Below, piece by piece: positions 54,085 to 64,000 of a DNA stretch of 64,000 nt (within the stretch, counting starts at the first letter, position 1; every line of letters starts with the position of its first letter). The stretch comes from Methylobacterium durans (GTDB lineage Bacteria > Pseudomonadota > Alphaproteobacteria > Rhizobiales > Beijerinckiaceae), in the NCBI RefSeq assembly GCF_003173715.1, contig NZ_CP029550.1, positions 4,387,501 through 4,451,500 of the forward strand. The letters run 5' to 3'. The notes below the pieces were generated by a model, which did not search any database, had not been told where the DNA came from, and worked only from the letters and a program-made list of their open reading frames with translations. The translations under genes were made by a program, and so were the position numbers.

Positions 54085-54689
54085 TGGACGTGGGCGCAGC
54101 CGACTTCGCGGTTCTCGCCACCTGCCTCGTCGGCGGCTACCTTCTCGGATCGATCCCGTTCGGGCTGATCTTCACGCGAATCGCCGGCCTCGGCGACGTC
54201 CGGGCGATCGGCTCGGGCAATATCGGCGCGACGAACGTCCTGCGCACGGGTCGGAAGGGCCTCGCCGCGGCGACGCTGCTGTGCGATGCCCTGAAGGGCA
54301 CGGCCGCCGTGCTGCTCGCCGCCCGGTTCGGCGAGACGGCGGCACTGGCGGCCGGTCTCGGCGCCTTCCTCGGGCACCTCTTCCCGGCCTGGCTCGGCTT
54401 CAAGGGCGGCAAGGGAGTCGCGACCTTCATCGGGGTGCTCCTGGCGCTGAGCCCGCTCGCGGTGCTCGGCTTCGCGGCGCTCTGGCTCGGCCTCGCCTTC
54501 GCCCTGCGCTACTCGTCCCTCTCGGCCCTCGTCGCCTCGGCGGCGACGCCCTTCGTCCTCTGGGCGCTCGGCGAGCCGCGCGCGGCCCTCCTCTTTCTCG
54601 TGCTCGCCGCCCTGCTATGGTGGAAGCACGCGCCCAACATCCGCCGCCTGATGGCCGGCACCGAAGGGCGCATCGGGCAGAAGGGCTGA
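54084..54689 (+). CDS. plsY: Acyl-phosphate glycerol-3-phosphate acyltransferase
   Basis: Integral membrane enzyme that acylates glycerol 3-phosphate from acyl-phosphate, the first step of phospholipid synthesis. 201 residues from ATG 54084, coupled to the preceding gene by TGATG. Motifs: [27 protein letters not shown], and [21 protein letters not shown]; five or so transmembrane helices. Confidence 0.95.
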   Translation: MDVGAADFAVLATCLVGGYLLGSIPFGLIFTRIAGLGDVRAIGSGNIGATNVLRTGRKGLAAATLLCDALKGTAAVLLAARFGETAALAAGLGAFLGHLFPAWLGFKGGKGVATFIGVLLALSPLAVLGFAALWLGLAFALRYSSLSALVASAATPFVLWALGEPRAALLFLVLAALLWWKHAPNIRRLMAGTEGRIGQKG

Positions 54690-54734
54690 GGCGCCCGCCT
54701 GCCGGCCCCTTGGGGGAGGGGCCAAGGAGGGGGG

Positions 54735-55922
54735 ATGCAGCTCACCGACGCTCAGCGGGTCGACTGGCTGCGCCTGATCCGCACGGATGGCGTCGGCCCG
54801 CGCACCTTCCGCGGGCTGATCAACCGTTTCGGCGGGGCCGGCCCCGCCCTCGACGCGCTGCCGGACCTGACCGCGGCCCGGGGCCGCCGCATCACGCCGC
54901 CGACGCGCGGCGAAGCCGAGGCCGAGATCGCGGCGGCGGCCCGGCTCGGCGTGCGGCTGACGGCGATGGGCGAGGCCGATTACCCGAAGCCGCTCCAGGC
55001 GACCGACAGCGCGCCGCCGCTCCTCGCGATCCGGGGCGAGACCGCCGCTTTCCGGCGGCCGTCCGTCGCCATCGTCGGTTCGCGCAACGCCTCCGCCGCG
55101 GGCCTCGCCTTCACGGAGCGCCTCGCGCGCGCTCTCGGAGAGGCCGGCCTCGTCGTCGTCTCGGGCCTCGCCCGCGGCATCGATGCCCGGGCGCACAGGG
55201 CGGCGCTCGCCACCGGCACGGTGGCCGTCCTCGCCGGCGGGCAGGATCGGATCTACCCGGCCCATCACGCCGGGCTCGTCGACGAGATCCTCGGCGCCGG
55301 AGGCGCCGTGGTCGCCGAGATGCCGATGGGCTGGGAGCCGCGCGGCCGCGACTTCCCGAGGCGCAACCGCATCATCTCGGGGCTCGCGCTCGGCAGCGTG
55401 GTGGTCGAGGCGGCCCGTCGCTCGGGCTCGCTCATCACGGCCCGGTTCGCCCTGGAGCAGGGGCGGGAGGTGTTCGCGGTCCCGGGCTCCCCCCTCGACC
55501 CGCGCGCGGAGGGCACGAACGATCTGATCCGCCAGGGCGCGACGCTGGTGGCCGAGCCCGACCACGTCCTCCTCGTCCTCGCCCTCCTGGTAGTCGACGA
55601 TGGGACCGCCTCGCCCCTGGCCGTCGACCGGCCCGACCTCGCGGACGAGCCCATCTTCTGGGACGAGATCGATCTCGACGGGATCGCCCTGTCCGTCCCC
55701 GCCGAGGGCCTCGCCGAGGCCACGCCCACCGGCCTCGGCGAGGCCGTGGACGATCGCGCCCGCCTGATCGCCTATCTCAGCCCGACCCCGATGGGGACGG
55801 ACGAACTCGCCCGCGCGAGCGGCCTCAGCGTGCGGGTCGTCCAGACCACGCTCCTCGAACTCGAGCTCGACGGGCGCATCGAGCGCCACGGCAGCGGTGC
55901 CGTCTCGCTCATCGGTCAGTAA
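54735..55922 (+). CDS. dprA: DNA-processing protein DprA (Smf)
   Basis: Loads RecA on incoming single-stranded DNA during transformation; present in most bacteria. 395 residues. N-terminal SAM-like domain ([18 protein letters not shown]), Rossmann-fold core with [46 protein letters not shown], and a C-terminal winged-helix ([32 protein letters not shown]). Its last 7 bases overlap the convergent ruvX end. A GGAGGGGGG run serves as ribosome-binding site. Confidence 0.95.
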   Translation: MQLTDAQRVDWLRLIRTDGVGPRTFRGLINRFGGAGPALDALPDLTAARGRRITPPTRGEAEAEIAAAARLGVRLTAMGEADYPKPLQATDSAPPLLAIRGETAAFRRPSVAIVGSRNASAAGLAFTERLARALGEAGLVVVSGLARGIDARAHRAALATGTVAVLAGGQDRIYPAHHAGLVDEILGAGGAVVAEMPMGWEPRGRDFPRRNRIISGLALGSVVVEAARRSGSLITARFALEQGREVFAVPGSPLDPRAEGTNDLIRQGATLVAEPDHVLLVLALLVVDDGTASPLAVDRPDLADEPIFWDEIDLDGIALSVPAEGLAEATPTGLGEAVDDRARLIAYLSPTPMGTDELARASGLSVRVVQTTLLELELDGRIERHGSGAVSLIGQ

Positions 55923-56410
55923 TCCTGTTCGCCCTCGTCGGCCGCATCCAGGCCGCGCATCGCGTCGAGGCAGCCCTGCAGGATGTAGGTGGCGGCGAGC
56001 TTGTCCACGAGCGCGCCCCGCCGGGCCCGCGATGCGTCGGCCTCGATCAGCGCCCGCGTCACCACTGCCGTCGAGAGACGCTCGTCCCAGTAGAGGACCG
56101 GCAGGTCGAGCAGCGGCGTCAGGTTGCGGACGAAGGCGCGGGTCGACTGGACGCGGGGTCCCGCGCTGCCGTCCATGTTGAGGGGCAGGCCCATCACGAG
56201 CCCGCCGACGGCATGCTGCCCGCACAGGAGCTTGAGCCGCGTCGCGTCCTGCGTGAACTTGACCCGCCGGATGGTCTCCAACGGCGTCGCGATCGTCCGG
56301 CCGAGGTCCGACAGGGCGAGCCCGATCGTCTTCGTGCCGAGGTCGATCCCGATCAGCCGCGCGCCGCCGCGCGAAGCCTCGGCGAAGGCAAGGATCTCGT
56401 CAGCGTTCAC
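55916..56410 (-). CDS. ruvX: Putative pre-16S rRNA nuclease YqgF / RuvX
   Basis: 164 residues from GTG 56410. RNase H-like fold: [17 protein letters not shown] with the first catalytic Asp, [26 protein letters not shown] with the conserved Glu, and [15 protein letters not shown] with the last Asp. The family processes the 5' end of 16S rRNA and was also proposed as a Holliday-junction resolvase. A GTG start is supported by MNADEIL-like homologue starts. Confidence 0.92.
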   Translation of the reverse strand: MNADEILAFAEASRGGARLIGIDLGTKTIGLALSDLGRTIATPLETIRRVKFTQDATRLKLLCGQHAVGGLVMGLPLNMDGSAGPRVQSTRAFVRNLTPLLDLPVLYWDERLSTAVVTRALIEADASRARRGALVDKLAATYILQGCLDAMRGLDAADEGEQDY

Positions 56411-56442
56411 GCGGCACCCGGGTTCCCACTCGTGCGGCGGCC

Positions 56443-57018
56443 TTACGCCGTGGCGCCCGCCCGCGCCAGCACCGCCTCGTCGATGCCTTCGAACCGGGAC
56501 GGGAGCGGCTCGGCCCCGGGCCCGAGGATGGCGGCGACGCGCGGGCCCTGGAGATCGCGGAACAGCTCGTCGAGGCTCTCGGCGCCGAAACGGACGCTCT
56601 CGAGATCTGCGCCCATCACCCAGATATCGTACTCGCCGGTGCCCTGCACGTCCCAGAACAGGAAGGCGCCGTCCTCGGTTTCGCCGAAGAAAAGGGCCCG
56701 ATCGAGCACGCTCGGATCGTCGCCCGCGACGTCGAAGCGGAAGGGCCGGTCCGCGAAGGCCGGGTTCTCGGCGAGCGCCTGCGCGGCACTGCCGACGCTG
56801 TGCGCGATCAGCGCCCCTCGGGCGACGAGGTCGGCGGCCTCGAAGGGCAGGGGCGTGGCGATCCGGATCAGACCGCCGGCGAGCCCTGCCCCGCATGACC
56901 GGCAGAAGCGCCGATAGGAATCCGGCAGCGGCACCCCGAGTTCACCCTCCGCCCGGGCTATCTCGGCCTCGCTCGAAGGACAGCCCGGATGCAGCTCTTC
57001 GAACACCGACTGCCACAT
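56443..57018 (-). CDS. SMI1/KNR4-family protein
   Basis: 191 residues from ATG 57018, with GGAGG six bases upstream. SUKH-like fold: [34 protein letters not shown], then [21 protein letters not shown] and [19 protein letters not shown] proteins often act as immunity proteins for contact-dependent toxins, but no toxin is next to it. It could be an orphan immunity or an unrelated regulatory protein. Confidence 0.72.
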   Translation of the reverse strand: MWQSVFEELHPGCPSSEAEIARAEGELGVPLPDSYRRFCRSCGAGLAGGLIRIATPLPFEAADLVARGALIAHSVGSAAQALAENPAFADRPFRFDVAGDDPSVLDRALFFGETEDGAFLFWDVQGTGEYDIWVMGADLESVRFGAESLDELFRDLQGPRVAAILGPGAEPLPSRFEGIDEAVLARAGATA

Positions 57019-57134
57019 GCTGCCCCTCCGTGCGTCCGACGCATTAACCATAACGAAACCTTGCAGTAGCGGGGCCGGGACCTGTTCGGCCATAGTCGCG
57101 TTTAACGTTTTCTTAACCGTGTTCGAGGTCGCCC

Positions 57135-57422
57135 GTGACAACGCCGAGCCGAATGCCGCGGGTCCGCCCGATCCTGCGCCTCGTCGCCTCGGCGCGGCGC
57201 GTGGCGGTGCCGGCGGGAGCCTTCGTGGCGGTGGGGCGGGCTCCGTCCGAAGCGCGGCCCGAGATGGCGGCGGGCCGACGCGCCCTGTCGCGCCGGCACA
57301 AGCTGATGCTGCTCCTCGCCTTCGAGACGCTGGTCTTCGGCTTCGCGCAGGCCGAGCGCCATCCGAAGCGGCCCGGCATCCTGATCGAGATGTCGGTGAC
57401 TCCGAACCACGTGGTGACCTGA
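57135..57422 (+). CDS. Hypothetical protein
   Basis: Up to 95 residues from GTG 57135; the second half (LSRRHKLMLLLAFETLVFGFAQAERHPKRPG) has a short hydrophobic stretch and good G/C third-base bias. No family recognised; no clear ribosome-binding site. It could be a real small protein or chance. Confidence 0.4.
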   Translation: MTTPSRMPRVRPILRLVASARRVAVPAGAFVAVGRAPSEARPEMAAGRRALSRRHKLMLLLAFETLVFGFAQAERHPKRPGILIEMSVTPNHVVT

Positions 57423-57563
57423 GAGCGGACGCGCTCGCTCGCGCGACGGCGCCGCCCGCGTTGCGGGCGCGCGAAACCCGGTGCTATAGCGCGGGAAACA
57501 GCCCCGCAGGCCGCTTCCGGCCGCCCCGCACCGGGCCTCCTCCGCGAGGATGAAGACAGCAGC

Positions 57564-57851
57564 ATGTCGGTCGACGCACAGACAGTCCGGCGCATCGCCC
57601 ACCTCGCCCGAATCGCGGTGAGCGAGGAGGACGTGGCGCCGCTCCAGGGCGAGCTCAACGCGATCCTCGCCTTCGTCGAGCAGCTCGGCGCCGTGGACGT
57701 GGCGAATGTCGAGCCGATGACCTCGGTGACGCCGATGGCGATGAAGAAGCGGGCGGACGTCGTCACGGACGGCGGCCGGGCGCAGGAGGTCGTCGCCAAC
57801 GCGCCCGAGACCGAGGACCATTATTTCATCGTGCCCAAGGTGGTCGAGTAG
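57564..57851 (+). CDS. gatC: Aspartyl/glutamyl-tRNA(Asn/Gln) amidotransferase subunit C
   Basis: 95 residues, normal size. [38 protein letters not shown], and the [19 protein letters not shown] segment match GatC, which holds GatA and GatB together. With them it amidates misacylated Glu-tRNA(Gln) and/or Asp-tRNA(Asn). gatA follows after ~100 bases. Confidence 0.95.
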   Translation: MSVDAQTVRRIAHLARIAVSEEDVAPLQGELNAILAFVEQLGAVDVANVEPMTSVTPMAMKKRADVVTDGGRAQEVVANAPETEDHYFIVPKVVE

Positions 57852-57952
57852 GACCGAAGGCCCGGGCCTTCAGGCCCGCCACTTGCGATGCGCCCGCCGC
57901 CCGGCGGGCAGGCCGGCCGCAGACGCAGGCGGGCCTCTGAGGACGGACAATC

Positions 57953-59434
57953 GTGACGCAACTCAACGAACTCACCCTCGCCGAGGCGCGCGACGGCCTG
58001 AAGGCCAAGGATTTCTCTGCGCGCGAGCTGACGCAGGCCCATATCGAGGCCCTCGAGAAGGCGCGCGTGCTCAACGCCTATCTTCTGGAGACGCCCGAGC
58101 GCGCCCTCGCGATGGCCGATGTCTCGGACGCCAAGATCGCGGCGGGCGAGGGGCGCCCCCTCGAGGGGCTGCCGCTCGGCATCAAGGACCTGTTCTGCAC
58201 CCACGGCGTCCACACGACCGCAGGCTCGAAGATCCTCGAAGGCTTCGAGCCGCACTACGAATCCGCCGTCACCCACAATCTCTGGCGCGACGGCGCCGTG
58301 ATGCTCGGCAAGCTCAATCTCGACGAGTTCGCGATGGGCTCCTCGAACGAGACCAGCGCCTACGGCAACGTGATCTCGCCCTGGCGGCGGAACGGCTCCG
58401 ACGCGCCGATCGTGCCGGGCGGCTCCTCGGGCGGCTCGGCCGCGGCGGTGGCGGCCCATCTCTGCCTCGGCGCGACGGCGACCGACACCGGCGGCTCGAT
58501 CCGCCAGCCCGCGGCCTTCACGGGCACGGTCGGCATCAAGCCGACCTACGGGCGCTGCTCGCGCTGGGGCACGGTGGCCTTCGCCTCCTCCCTCGATCAG
58601 GCCGGCCCGATCGCCCGCACGGTCCGCGACTGCGCGGTCCTGCTCGGCTCGATGTCCGGCCCGGATAGCCGCGACACGACCTGCGTCGACCTGCCGGTGC
58701 CCGACTTCGAGGCCGCCGTCTCGCGCGGCGTGAAGGGCCTCACCATCGGCATCCCGAAGGAGTACCGGGTCGACGGCATGCCCGCCGAGATCCAGCGTCT
58801 CTGGGACCAGGGCGCGGAATGGCTGCGCGCGGCGGGCGCCGAGATCCGGGAGATCTCGCTGCCGCACACGCAATACGCGCTGCCGGCCTATTACATCGTG
58901 GCGCCGGCCGAGGCCTCCTCGAACCTCGCCCGCTACGACGGCGTCCGCTACGGCCTGCGCGTGCCGGGCAAGGATATCGTCGGGATGTACGAGAACACCC
59001 GCGCCGCCGGCTTCGGCCGCGAGGTCAAGCGGCGCATCATGATCGGCACCTACGTGCTGTCGGCCGGCTATTACGACGCCTATTACGTGCGCGCCCAGAA
59101 GATCCGCACCCTGATCAAGCGCGACTTCGAGGCGGCCTACGAAGCGGGGGTGGACGCGATCCTGACCCCGGCGACGCCGTCCGCCGCCTTCGGCGTCGGC
59201 GAGAAGGCCTCGGCCGATCCGGTCGAGATGTACCTCAACGACGTCTTCACGGTGACCGTGAACATGGCGGGGCTTCCCGGCATCGCGGTCCCGGCCGGCA
59301 TCGACGCGCAGGGCCTGCCGCTCGGCTTGCAGCTGATCGGCCGGCCCTTCGACGAGGAGACGCTGTTCGCGACCGCGCAGGCGGTCGAGGACGCGGCCGG
59401 ACGCATGAGCCTGCCGAAGGCATGGTGGGCGTGA
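57953..59434 (+). CDS. gatA: Aspartyl/glutamyl-tRNA(Asn/Gln) amidotransferase subunit A
   Basis: Glutaminase subunit releasing ammonia for GatB. 493 residues. Amidase-signature triad: Lys in [10 protein letters not shown], cis-Ser and Ser in [15 protein letters not shown] and [11 protein letters not shown]. The start GTG at 57953 ([13 protein letters not shown]) is the only reasonable one. A 99-residue membrane protein begins inside its stop codon. Confidence 0.96.
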   Translation: MTQLNELTLAEARDGLKAKDFSARELTQAHIEALEKARVLNAYLLETPERALAMADVSDAKIAAGEGRPLEGLPLGIKDLFCTHGVHTTAGSKILEGFEPHYESAVTHNLWRDGAVMLGKLNLDEFAMGSSNETSAYGNVISPWRRNGSDAPIVPGGSSGGSAAAVAAHLCLGATATDTGGSIRQPAAFTGTVGIKPTYGRCSRWGTVAFASSLDQAGPIARTVRDCAVLLGSMSGPDSRDTTCVDLPVPDFEAAVSRGVKGLTIGIPKEYRVDGMPAEIQRLWDQGAEWLRAAGAEIREISLPHTQYALPAYYIVAPAEASSNLARYDGVRYGLRVPGKDIVGMYENTRAAGFGREVKRRIMIGTYVLSAGYYDAYYVRAQKIRTLIKRDFEAAYEAGVDAILTPATPSAAFGVGEKASADPVEMYLNDVFTVTVNMAGLPGIAVPAGIDAQGLPLGLQLIGRPFDEETLFATAQAVEDAAGRMSLPKAWWA

Positions 59435-59730
59435 GCGTCCCCTATTATCCCTGGACCGTCTGGATCTGGGCCGCGCTCGATCCCGTCCTCGTCGGCCTCG
59501 CCCTCTACCTCGGCTGGACGGCGAGTCAGTTCGGCAAGGTCTTCATCGCGGCGATCATCGCGCTCGCGGTCTCGGTGCTGGCCTCCTGGGCGATCTCGGC
59601 GGTCGGGATCCCGTGGCCGGCGCCGGTTAGCCACGACGGGCCGACCTTCTTCCCCGTGCGGACGATCGGCGCCCTCGTCTGGGCGAGCGCGGGTTTCGTC
59701 GCCCGCCGGGCGATCCGGCCGCACGCTTGA
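59431..59730 (+). CDS. Small membrane protein between gatA and gatB
   Basis: 99 residues from GTG 59431, overlapping the gatA stop (GTGA); an ATG at 59422 would add three residues. Three hydrophobic helices: [43 protein letters not shown], and [18 protein letters not shown]. It seems to be co-transcribed with the gat genes but has no known link to them. No family recognised. Confidence 0.75.
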   Translation: MSVPYYPWTVWIWAALDPVLVGLALYLGWTASQFGKVFIAAIIALAVSVLASWAISAVGIPWPAPVSHDGPTFFPVRTIGALVWASAGFVARRAIRPHA

Positions 59731-59800
59731 CCCTCCGTGTCGGCGGCCCGTAACTGACCGCTTGAGCGGCCCCGACCCTTCACATCCGGCCCGGACGACC

Positions 59801-61273
59801 ATGAACGCACCCGTGAATCCGAAGAAGCTGATCAAGGGCGGCCTGCACGACTGGGAGGTCGTGATCGGCATGGAGATCCACGCCCAGGTCACGAGCCGCT
59901 CGAAGCTGTTCTCGGGCGCCGCGACCGCCTTCGGGGCGGAGCCGAACGCCCACGTCTCGCTGGTCGACGCCGCGATGCCCGGCATGCTCCCCGTGATCAA
60001 CGAGGAATGCGTGGCGCAGGCCATCCGCACCGGGCTCGGCCTCAAGGCCAGGATCAACCTGCGCTCGGTGTTCGACCGCAAGAACTACTTCTATCCGGAT
60101 CTGCCGCAGGGCTACCAGATCTCGCAGTACAAGGATCCGATCGTCGGTGAGGGCGAGGTTCTGGTCGACCTAGCCGACGGCGAGTCGATCACGGTGGGCA
60201 TCGAGCGCCTGCATCTCGAGCAGGATGCCGGCAAGTCCCTGCACGACCAGAGCCCGAACCAGAGCTTCGTCGACCTGAACCGGTCCGGCGTCGCGCTGAT
60301 GGAGATCGTCTCGCGGCCGGATCTCCGTTCCTCCGAGGAGGCGCGGGCCTACGTGACGAAGCTGCGCACCATCCTGCGCTATCTCGGCACCTGTGACGGC
60401 GACATGGAGAAGGGAAATCTGCGCGCCGACGTCAACGTCTCGGTGCGCCGCCCCGGCGACCCGCTCGGCACCCGCTGCGAGATCAAGAACGTCAACTCGA
60501 TCCGCTTCATCGGCCAGGCCATCGAGACCGAAGCGCGCCGCCAGATCGCGATCCTGGAGGACGGCGGCAGAATCGACCAGGAGACCCGCCTGTTCGACCC
60601 CGGCAAGGGCGAGACTCGCTCGATGCGCTCGAAGGAAGAGGCGCATGATTACCGCTACTTCCCCGATCCCGACCTGCTGCCGCTCGAGTTCGAGCAGGCC
60701 TACGTGGACGATCTGGCCGAGGGTCTGCCGGAGCTGCCCGACGCCAAGAAGGCGCGATTCGTCTCGGAATTCGGCCTCTCCGCCTACGACGCGGGCGTGC
60801 TCGTCGCCGAGCGGGCCTCCGCCGATTATTACGAAGCCGTCGCGAAAGGGCGGGACGGCAAGGCCGCGGCGAACTGGGTGATCAACGAGCTGTTCGGTCG
60901 CCTCAACAAGGAGGGCCGGGGCATCGAGGAGACGCCGGTCTCGGCCGACCAGCTCGGTGCGATCATCGACCTGATTGGCGAGGGCGTGATCTCCGGCAAG
61001 ATCGCCAAGGACCTGTTCGAGATCGTCTGGTCGGAGGGCGGCGACCCGCGCCGGATCGTCGAGTCGCGGGGCATGAAGCAGGTCACCGACACCGGCGCCA
61101 TCGAGGCGGCGGTCGACGCGATCATCGCGCAGAATCCGGACAAGGTGGCCCAGGCGAAGGAGAAGCCGACCCTGCTCGGCTGGTTCGTCGGCCAGACCAT
61201 GAAGGCCACCGGCGGCAAGGCGAACCCGGCCGCGGTGAACGCGCTGCTCAAGGCCAAGCTCGGGATCGAGTAG
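59801..61273 (+). CDS. gatB: Aspartyl/glutamyl-tRNA(Asn/Gln) amidotransferase subunit B
   Basis: Kinase/transamidase subunit. 490 residues from ATG 59801. GatB core: [99 protein letters not shown]-terminal YqeY-like tail ending [30 protein letters not shown]. Together with gatA and gatC it forms a complete GatCAB. Confidence 0.96.
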   Translation: MNAPVNPKKLIKGGLHDWEVVIGMEIHAQVTSRSKLFSGAATAFGAEPNAHVSLVDAAMPGMLPVINEECVAQAIRTGLGLKARINLRSVFDRKNYFYPDLPQGYQISQYKDPIVGEGEVLVDLADGESITVGIERLHLEQDAGKSLHDQSPNQSFVDLNRSGVALMEIVSRPDLRSSEEARAYVTKLRTILRYLGTCDGDMEKGNLRADVNVSVRRPGDPLGTRCEIKNVNSIRFIGQAIETEARRQIAILEDGGRIDQETRLFDPGKGETRSMRSKEEAHDYRYFPDPDLLPLEFEQAYVDDLAEGLPELPDAKKARFVSEFGLSAYDAGVLVAERASADYYEAVAKGRDGKAAANWVINELFGRLNKEGRGIEETPVSADQLGAIIDLIGEGVISGKIAKDLFEIVWSEGGDPRRIVESRGMKQVTDTGAIEAAVDAIIAQNPDKVAQAKEKPTLLGWFVGQTMKATGGKANPAAVNALLKAKLGIE

Positions 61274-61820
61274 GCCCGTGGCAGGAGGCGCGTGAACGCT
61301 TAGGCACGCGAAAACGTCCCAGCCGCCGAGAGGCGGGGGCTGCGCGGTCATCGGTATCGTCGGGCTTGCCCGCGGGAACCGCGGCGGGGACGGCTTCAGG
61401 TGGGGCTGGTGCGTGTTCGAAGTCGCGCCGTTCCGGCCGCTTCTGCGCCCCTAGAGCCGTCTCCGTCCGGTTGTCTGTGTGGTCGCCACTAGGCTTCGGG
61501 CCAAACCGTTTCCGAAACCGTCCCTGCGGCACTCTGCTGAGGTGGCGTCATGCCCTTCTCCGTCAGCTTGATCTCACGGTCCGCCCCGGTTCAGTCGCAT
61601 CGGGATCGCCCGCCCTGCGGACGACCCGCTCCCTGAGCGGCCAGTGCTTCCTTTCGCGAAGCACATGCGTAGCCTGCGAGCCTATTTCCGCTCCGTCAAG
61701 TCGAAAAATGCAGCGACGCTTCAAGTTTTGCGGCGCGTTTTCTCATTTCGCGCCGCACCTCGATCTTGCAAAAACTTGCGCCGATTTCGCGCTGCACTGC
61801 GAAGCTCGGGCATCTGAGCG
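61274..61820. other. 547-base intergenic region after gatB
   Basis: No supportable gene. It includes an AT-rich stretch at 61690-61800, unusual here, with a hairpin GCGGCGCG (61730-61737) / CGCGCCGC (61749-61756) and TTTTCTCATTT as loop. Convergent genes on both sides, so it is a shared 3' region, perhaps a remnant of an old insertion. Confidence 0.4.
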
Positions 61821-62858
61821 TCAGCGAGCCGCGCTGCCCCGGCCGGGATCGCGGAGCCGGTTCCAGGTCGCGACGAGCCATTCGCGGCCGCGCGCACCCG
61901 CGTCGCCGAGCGAGACGGTGCAGGTCATGCCGGCGACGAGCGTGATCCCTTGCGGCACGTGGTCGATGCGGATGCGCACCGGCACCCGCTGCGCGAGGCG
62001 CACCCAGGTGTAGACCGGGTTGACCGAGGGCAGGCCCTGCGTGCTCGGGGCCGCGTTCGCGGTGCTGATGCCGAGCGTGATGCTTTCGACCGTCCCGCGC
62101 AGGCTCTCGCTGAAGCCCATCAGGACGGCTTCCGCCCGGTCGCCGACCTGGACATGGGCCATCTTCGTCTCCTCGAAATAGCCGTCGATCCAGAACGAAT
62201 CGGTGTCGATCACGGCGATGTTGACGCTTCCCTTGGTGGCGTAGTCGCCGTCGCGCAGGAGGAGGTTGGTGACGCGGCCGTTGACCGGCGAGCGGACCTG
62301 CGTGCGCGCGAGGTTGATCTTCGCCTGTGAGAGCTGCGCCTTCGCGCTGTCGAGGGCCGCCTCCGCGATCTTGGCCGTGCCCTCGTATTGCTGCTTCTCC
62401 TCGATCGAGGTCGAGAGGGTGGTCAGTTGCTCGCGACGCTGCGCCTGCGTGCGCTTGACCTGAAGGTCGGCCTCCCGGTTCTTCAGCTCCGCCTCGGCCG
62501 AAGCGATCGCGACCTCGTAGTCGAACGGGTCGATCCGATAAAGGACGTCGCCCTGGCGCACGGTCTGATTGTCGGTGACGCGGAGTTCCACGATCTGGCC
62601 AGAGACCTGCGGCGCGACGCTCGCCACCTGAACGCGCACCTGCCCGTCGCGGGTCCAGGGTGCGGTGACGTAGTAGGACCAGACGAAGGCCGCCGCCGCC
62701 GCCGCGAAGGCGAGGACGAGGCCGGTGGCGGCGAGCCGCAGGACGCGGCCGAGCCGAACCCGACGACGGGCCGGCAGCATCGGCGCGTCGGAGGCGGGTG
62801 GGTCGACGGCGGCGAGCGAATCCGCCGCGCGGCCGGGTTTCGGATCGGGATCGGTCAT
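61821..62858 (-). CDS. HlyD-family efflux adaptor, AaeA-like
   Basis: 345-residue membrane-fusion protein. One N-terminal transmembrane helix (VLRLAATGLVLAFAAAAAAFVWSYY), barrel-sandwich half VSGQIVELRVTDNQTVRQGDVLYRID, an alpha-helical hairpin (AELKNREADLQVKRTQAQRREQ..., AALDSAKAQLSQAKINLARTQV), second half SPVNGRVTNLLLRDGDYA and a DGYFEETKMAHVQVGD beta domain. It joins the inner-membrane pump (63058) to an outer-membrane channel. AaeAB exports aromatic carboxylic acids; substrate here is inferred. Confidence 0.9.
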   Translation of the reverse strand: MTDPDPKPGRAADSLAAVDPPASDAPMLPARRRVRLGRVLRLAATGLVLAFAAAAAAFVWSYYVTAPWTRDGQVRVQVASVAPQVSGQIVELRVTDNQTVRQGDVLYRIDPFDYEVAIASAEAELKNREADLQVKRTQAQRREQLTTLSTSIEEKQQYEGTAKIAEAALDSAKAQLSQAKINLARTQVRSPVNGRVTNLLLRDGDYATKGSVNIAVIDTDSFWIDGYFEETKMAHVQVGDRAEAVLMGFSESLRGTVESITLGISTANAAPSTQGLPSVNPVYTWVRLAQRVPVRIRIDHVPQGITLVAGMTCTVSLGDAGARGREWLVATWNRLRDPGRGSAAR

Positions 62859-63052
62859 CGGAACAGGGCGACCATCAGGGCGACGATGCAGATGTAGAGC
62901 CCGGCCTCGACGAGGGGTGGGTTTGCGACGTACCGGGCGAGGCGGATCCGTGCGAAGAGGGCGCGCAGGGCCACCAGGATGACGAGCGACGCGGCGGTAT
63001 AGGCCACGAAGGGCGAGATCAGGATGCCGCCGAGGTCGAGATCGCGGTGCAT
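62855..63052 (-). CDS. DUF1656 membrane protein, AaeX-like
   Basis: 65 residues, two transmembrane helices (AYTAASLVILVALRALF; AGLYICIVALMVALF). DUF1656 proteins nearly always lie between the FUSC pump and HlyD adaptor genes, as here. It overlaps the adaptor start by 4 bases and begins 5 bases past the pump gene's end. Confidence 0.88.
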   Translation of the reverse strand: MHRDLDLGGILISPFVAYTAASLVILVALRALFARIRLARYVANPPLVEAGLYICIVALMVALFR

Positions 63053-63057
63053 GGCGG

Positions 63058-64000
63058 TCAGAGTCCCGGCAGGCCGAGGCGCCGCAGGAAGCGCCGATGG
63101 CGCTCGATGATGCGCGCGGCCGCGACGAGATCGCTCGTCGCGCGCGCGGCGGCGAGGACGGCCTCGGTCCCGCGCCCGCCGGCCGCGCGCAGCAGATCCC
63201 GGGCGGCGTCCGGGATCTCGGCCGCGGGCCCCTCGTCGAGGAGCAGCCGGGCCCGGATCGTGACCGGGCGCAGCGCCGGATCCGGCCAGAGCGCGCGCAG
63301 CTGCGCGTGGGCGCGGGCGGCGGAGGCTTCGAGATGCGCGATGGCGAAGGCGAGCTCCAGGCGGCGCCTGCGTACCGGCTCGGGGCCGGTGTTCACCTGC
63401 GCGTACTGGAAAAGCCTGTCGCTGTTGAGGCTGGTGCGGGTGGTGGCGTCGCCGCCCTCGCCGACGAGGGCGTCGCGCAGGTCCCACCGGCCCGCTTCGA
63501 AGGCGTAGCGGCGTGCCCGCTCCGGCGAGACCGGCAGGACGAGGCGCACGGTCAGCCAGAGGATGCCCGCGGAGAGGATCACGAGGAGCGCGTTCTGCAG
63601 GAAGACCTGCAGGTCGTAGACCTGGGGATTGGCCGGCGCCACGAGGACGGGGAAGAACACGAGCAGGATGAAGCCGACGCCGAAGGTCGCCGGCCGCAGG
63701 CTGAGGAAGCAGGCGAGGAAGATCACCGGCGCCATCGCAATGGCAAGCAGTGGAAAGCCCTGGCCGCCCGCCAGCACGAGGAAGAGCACGATCCCGGCGA
63801 AGGCCGAGGCGAGGCTCATGCCGATGAGGACGCCGTTGGCGAACTTCTTCGGGTCGGGATTGAGGGCGGAGAGGGCGCCCGTCGCCGCGACTTGGACCAG
63901 GGCGAAGGAGGTGGCGGGCCAGCCGGCGAAGACGAAGAGCAGGCAGGTGAGACCGAAGGTGAGGGCGATGCGGGCGGCGGCGCGCAGAGCCACGGCGAAG
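63058..64000 (-). CDS. FUSC-family efflux pump, AaeB-like (C-terminal part, cut by the window edge)
   Basis: At least 311 residues; the frame is open to base 64000, so the N-terminal half is outside. Visible are the second membrane module (RIALTFGLTCLLFVFAGW, FAGIVLFLVLAGG, PVIFLACFLSL, GVGFILLVFFPVLVAP, ALLVILSAGILWLTVRLVL) and the cytoplasmic C-terminal helical domain. With the two following genes it forms an aromatic-acid-type efflux set. Confidence 0.86.
   Translation of the reverse strand, partial: FAVALRAAARIALTFGLTCLLFVFAGWPATSFALVQVAATGALSALNPDPKKFANGVLIGMSLASAFAGIVLFLVLAGGQGFPLLAIAMAPVIFLACFLSLRPATFGVGFILLVFFPVLVAPANPQVYDLQVFLQNALLVILSAGILWLTVRLVLPVSPERARRYAFEAGRWDLRDALVGEGGDATTRTSLNSDRLFQYAQVNTGPEPVRRRRLELAFAIAHLEASAARAHAQLRALWPDPALRPVTIRARLLLDEGPAAEIPDAARDLLRAAGGRGTEAVLAAARATSDLVAAARIIERHRRFLRRLGLPGL

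Noticed and set aside
57113..57799. Minus-strand frame (~228 codons) over the gatC region
   Set aside because: Antisense to gatC, which is well supported; composition is typical of shadow frames.
61366..62013. Plus-strand frame in the gatB-HlyD interval
   Set aside because: Ser/Arg-rich, runs into the antisense of the HlyD gene, no family resemblance.

Overview
The window is about 71% GC by eye, with almost every third codon position G or C. It is gene-dense and reads as the chromosome of an alphaproteobacterium of the order Hyphomicrobiales (Rhizobiales), most likely Methylobacterium or a close relative. Supporting signs are the alphaproteobacterial pyrB-pyrC'-plsY-dprA and ruvX/gatC-gatA-gatB neighbourhoods, a TIGR02301-type exported protein, an ATPase-inhibitor zeta homologue, an IS481-type element at a CTAG target, and Irr-type iron control elements upstream of a suf operon. 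The genus is an inference; no rRNA or tRNA gene is visible to confirm it.

Layout. 1-4100: a ClC channel (cut at the left edge), then xseB-dxs on the minus strand, with dxs carrying a one-base frameshift. 4200-6850: minus-strand run of a protein phosphatase, an HD hydrolase, tag glycosylase and ygfZ (also frameshifted). 6900-12900: a dihydroorotase-family gene, a minus-strand chain of small genes (TIGR02301, NUDIX, FG-GAP protein, SDR), pdxH and a lipoprotein. 13000-16800: CbpA-like co-chaperone, fabI, PPK2, histidine phosphatase. 17081-21166: a 1,361-residue membrane-bound NRPS-like enzyme of the Pls/PosA type, the most unusual gene here. 21700-24900: a zeta-like gene, an IS481 copy inserted at its stop codon, and aidB. 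24800-32400: EF-G-like GTPase, CoA-transferase, small proteins, an HD-GYP protein, an alpha/beta hydrolase and a possible small RNA. 32500-39740: Irr-type boxes and a complete suf operon (cysteine desulfurase, sufBCDS, sufT, sufA). 39750-49770: diguanylate cyclase, DEAD-box helicase, outer-membrane beta-barrel protein, parE, topA. 49950-56400: a molybdenum/haem oxidoreductase pair, pyrB, a degenerate pyrC, plsY, dprA, ruvX. 56440-61270: SMI1-like protein and gatC-gatA-gatB. 61820-64000: an AaeA/AaeX/AaeB-like efflux set, cut at the right edge.

Most of the window is ordinary housekeeping. The items deserving a second look are the Pls-like synthetase, two one-base frameshifts in conserved genes, the precise placement of the IS481 copy, the paired iron boxes, the two dihydroorotase homologues with altered metal-ligand motifs, and an orphan plus-strand terminator. 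I did not see a clearly new multi-gene defence or mobile system.
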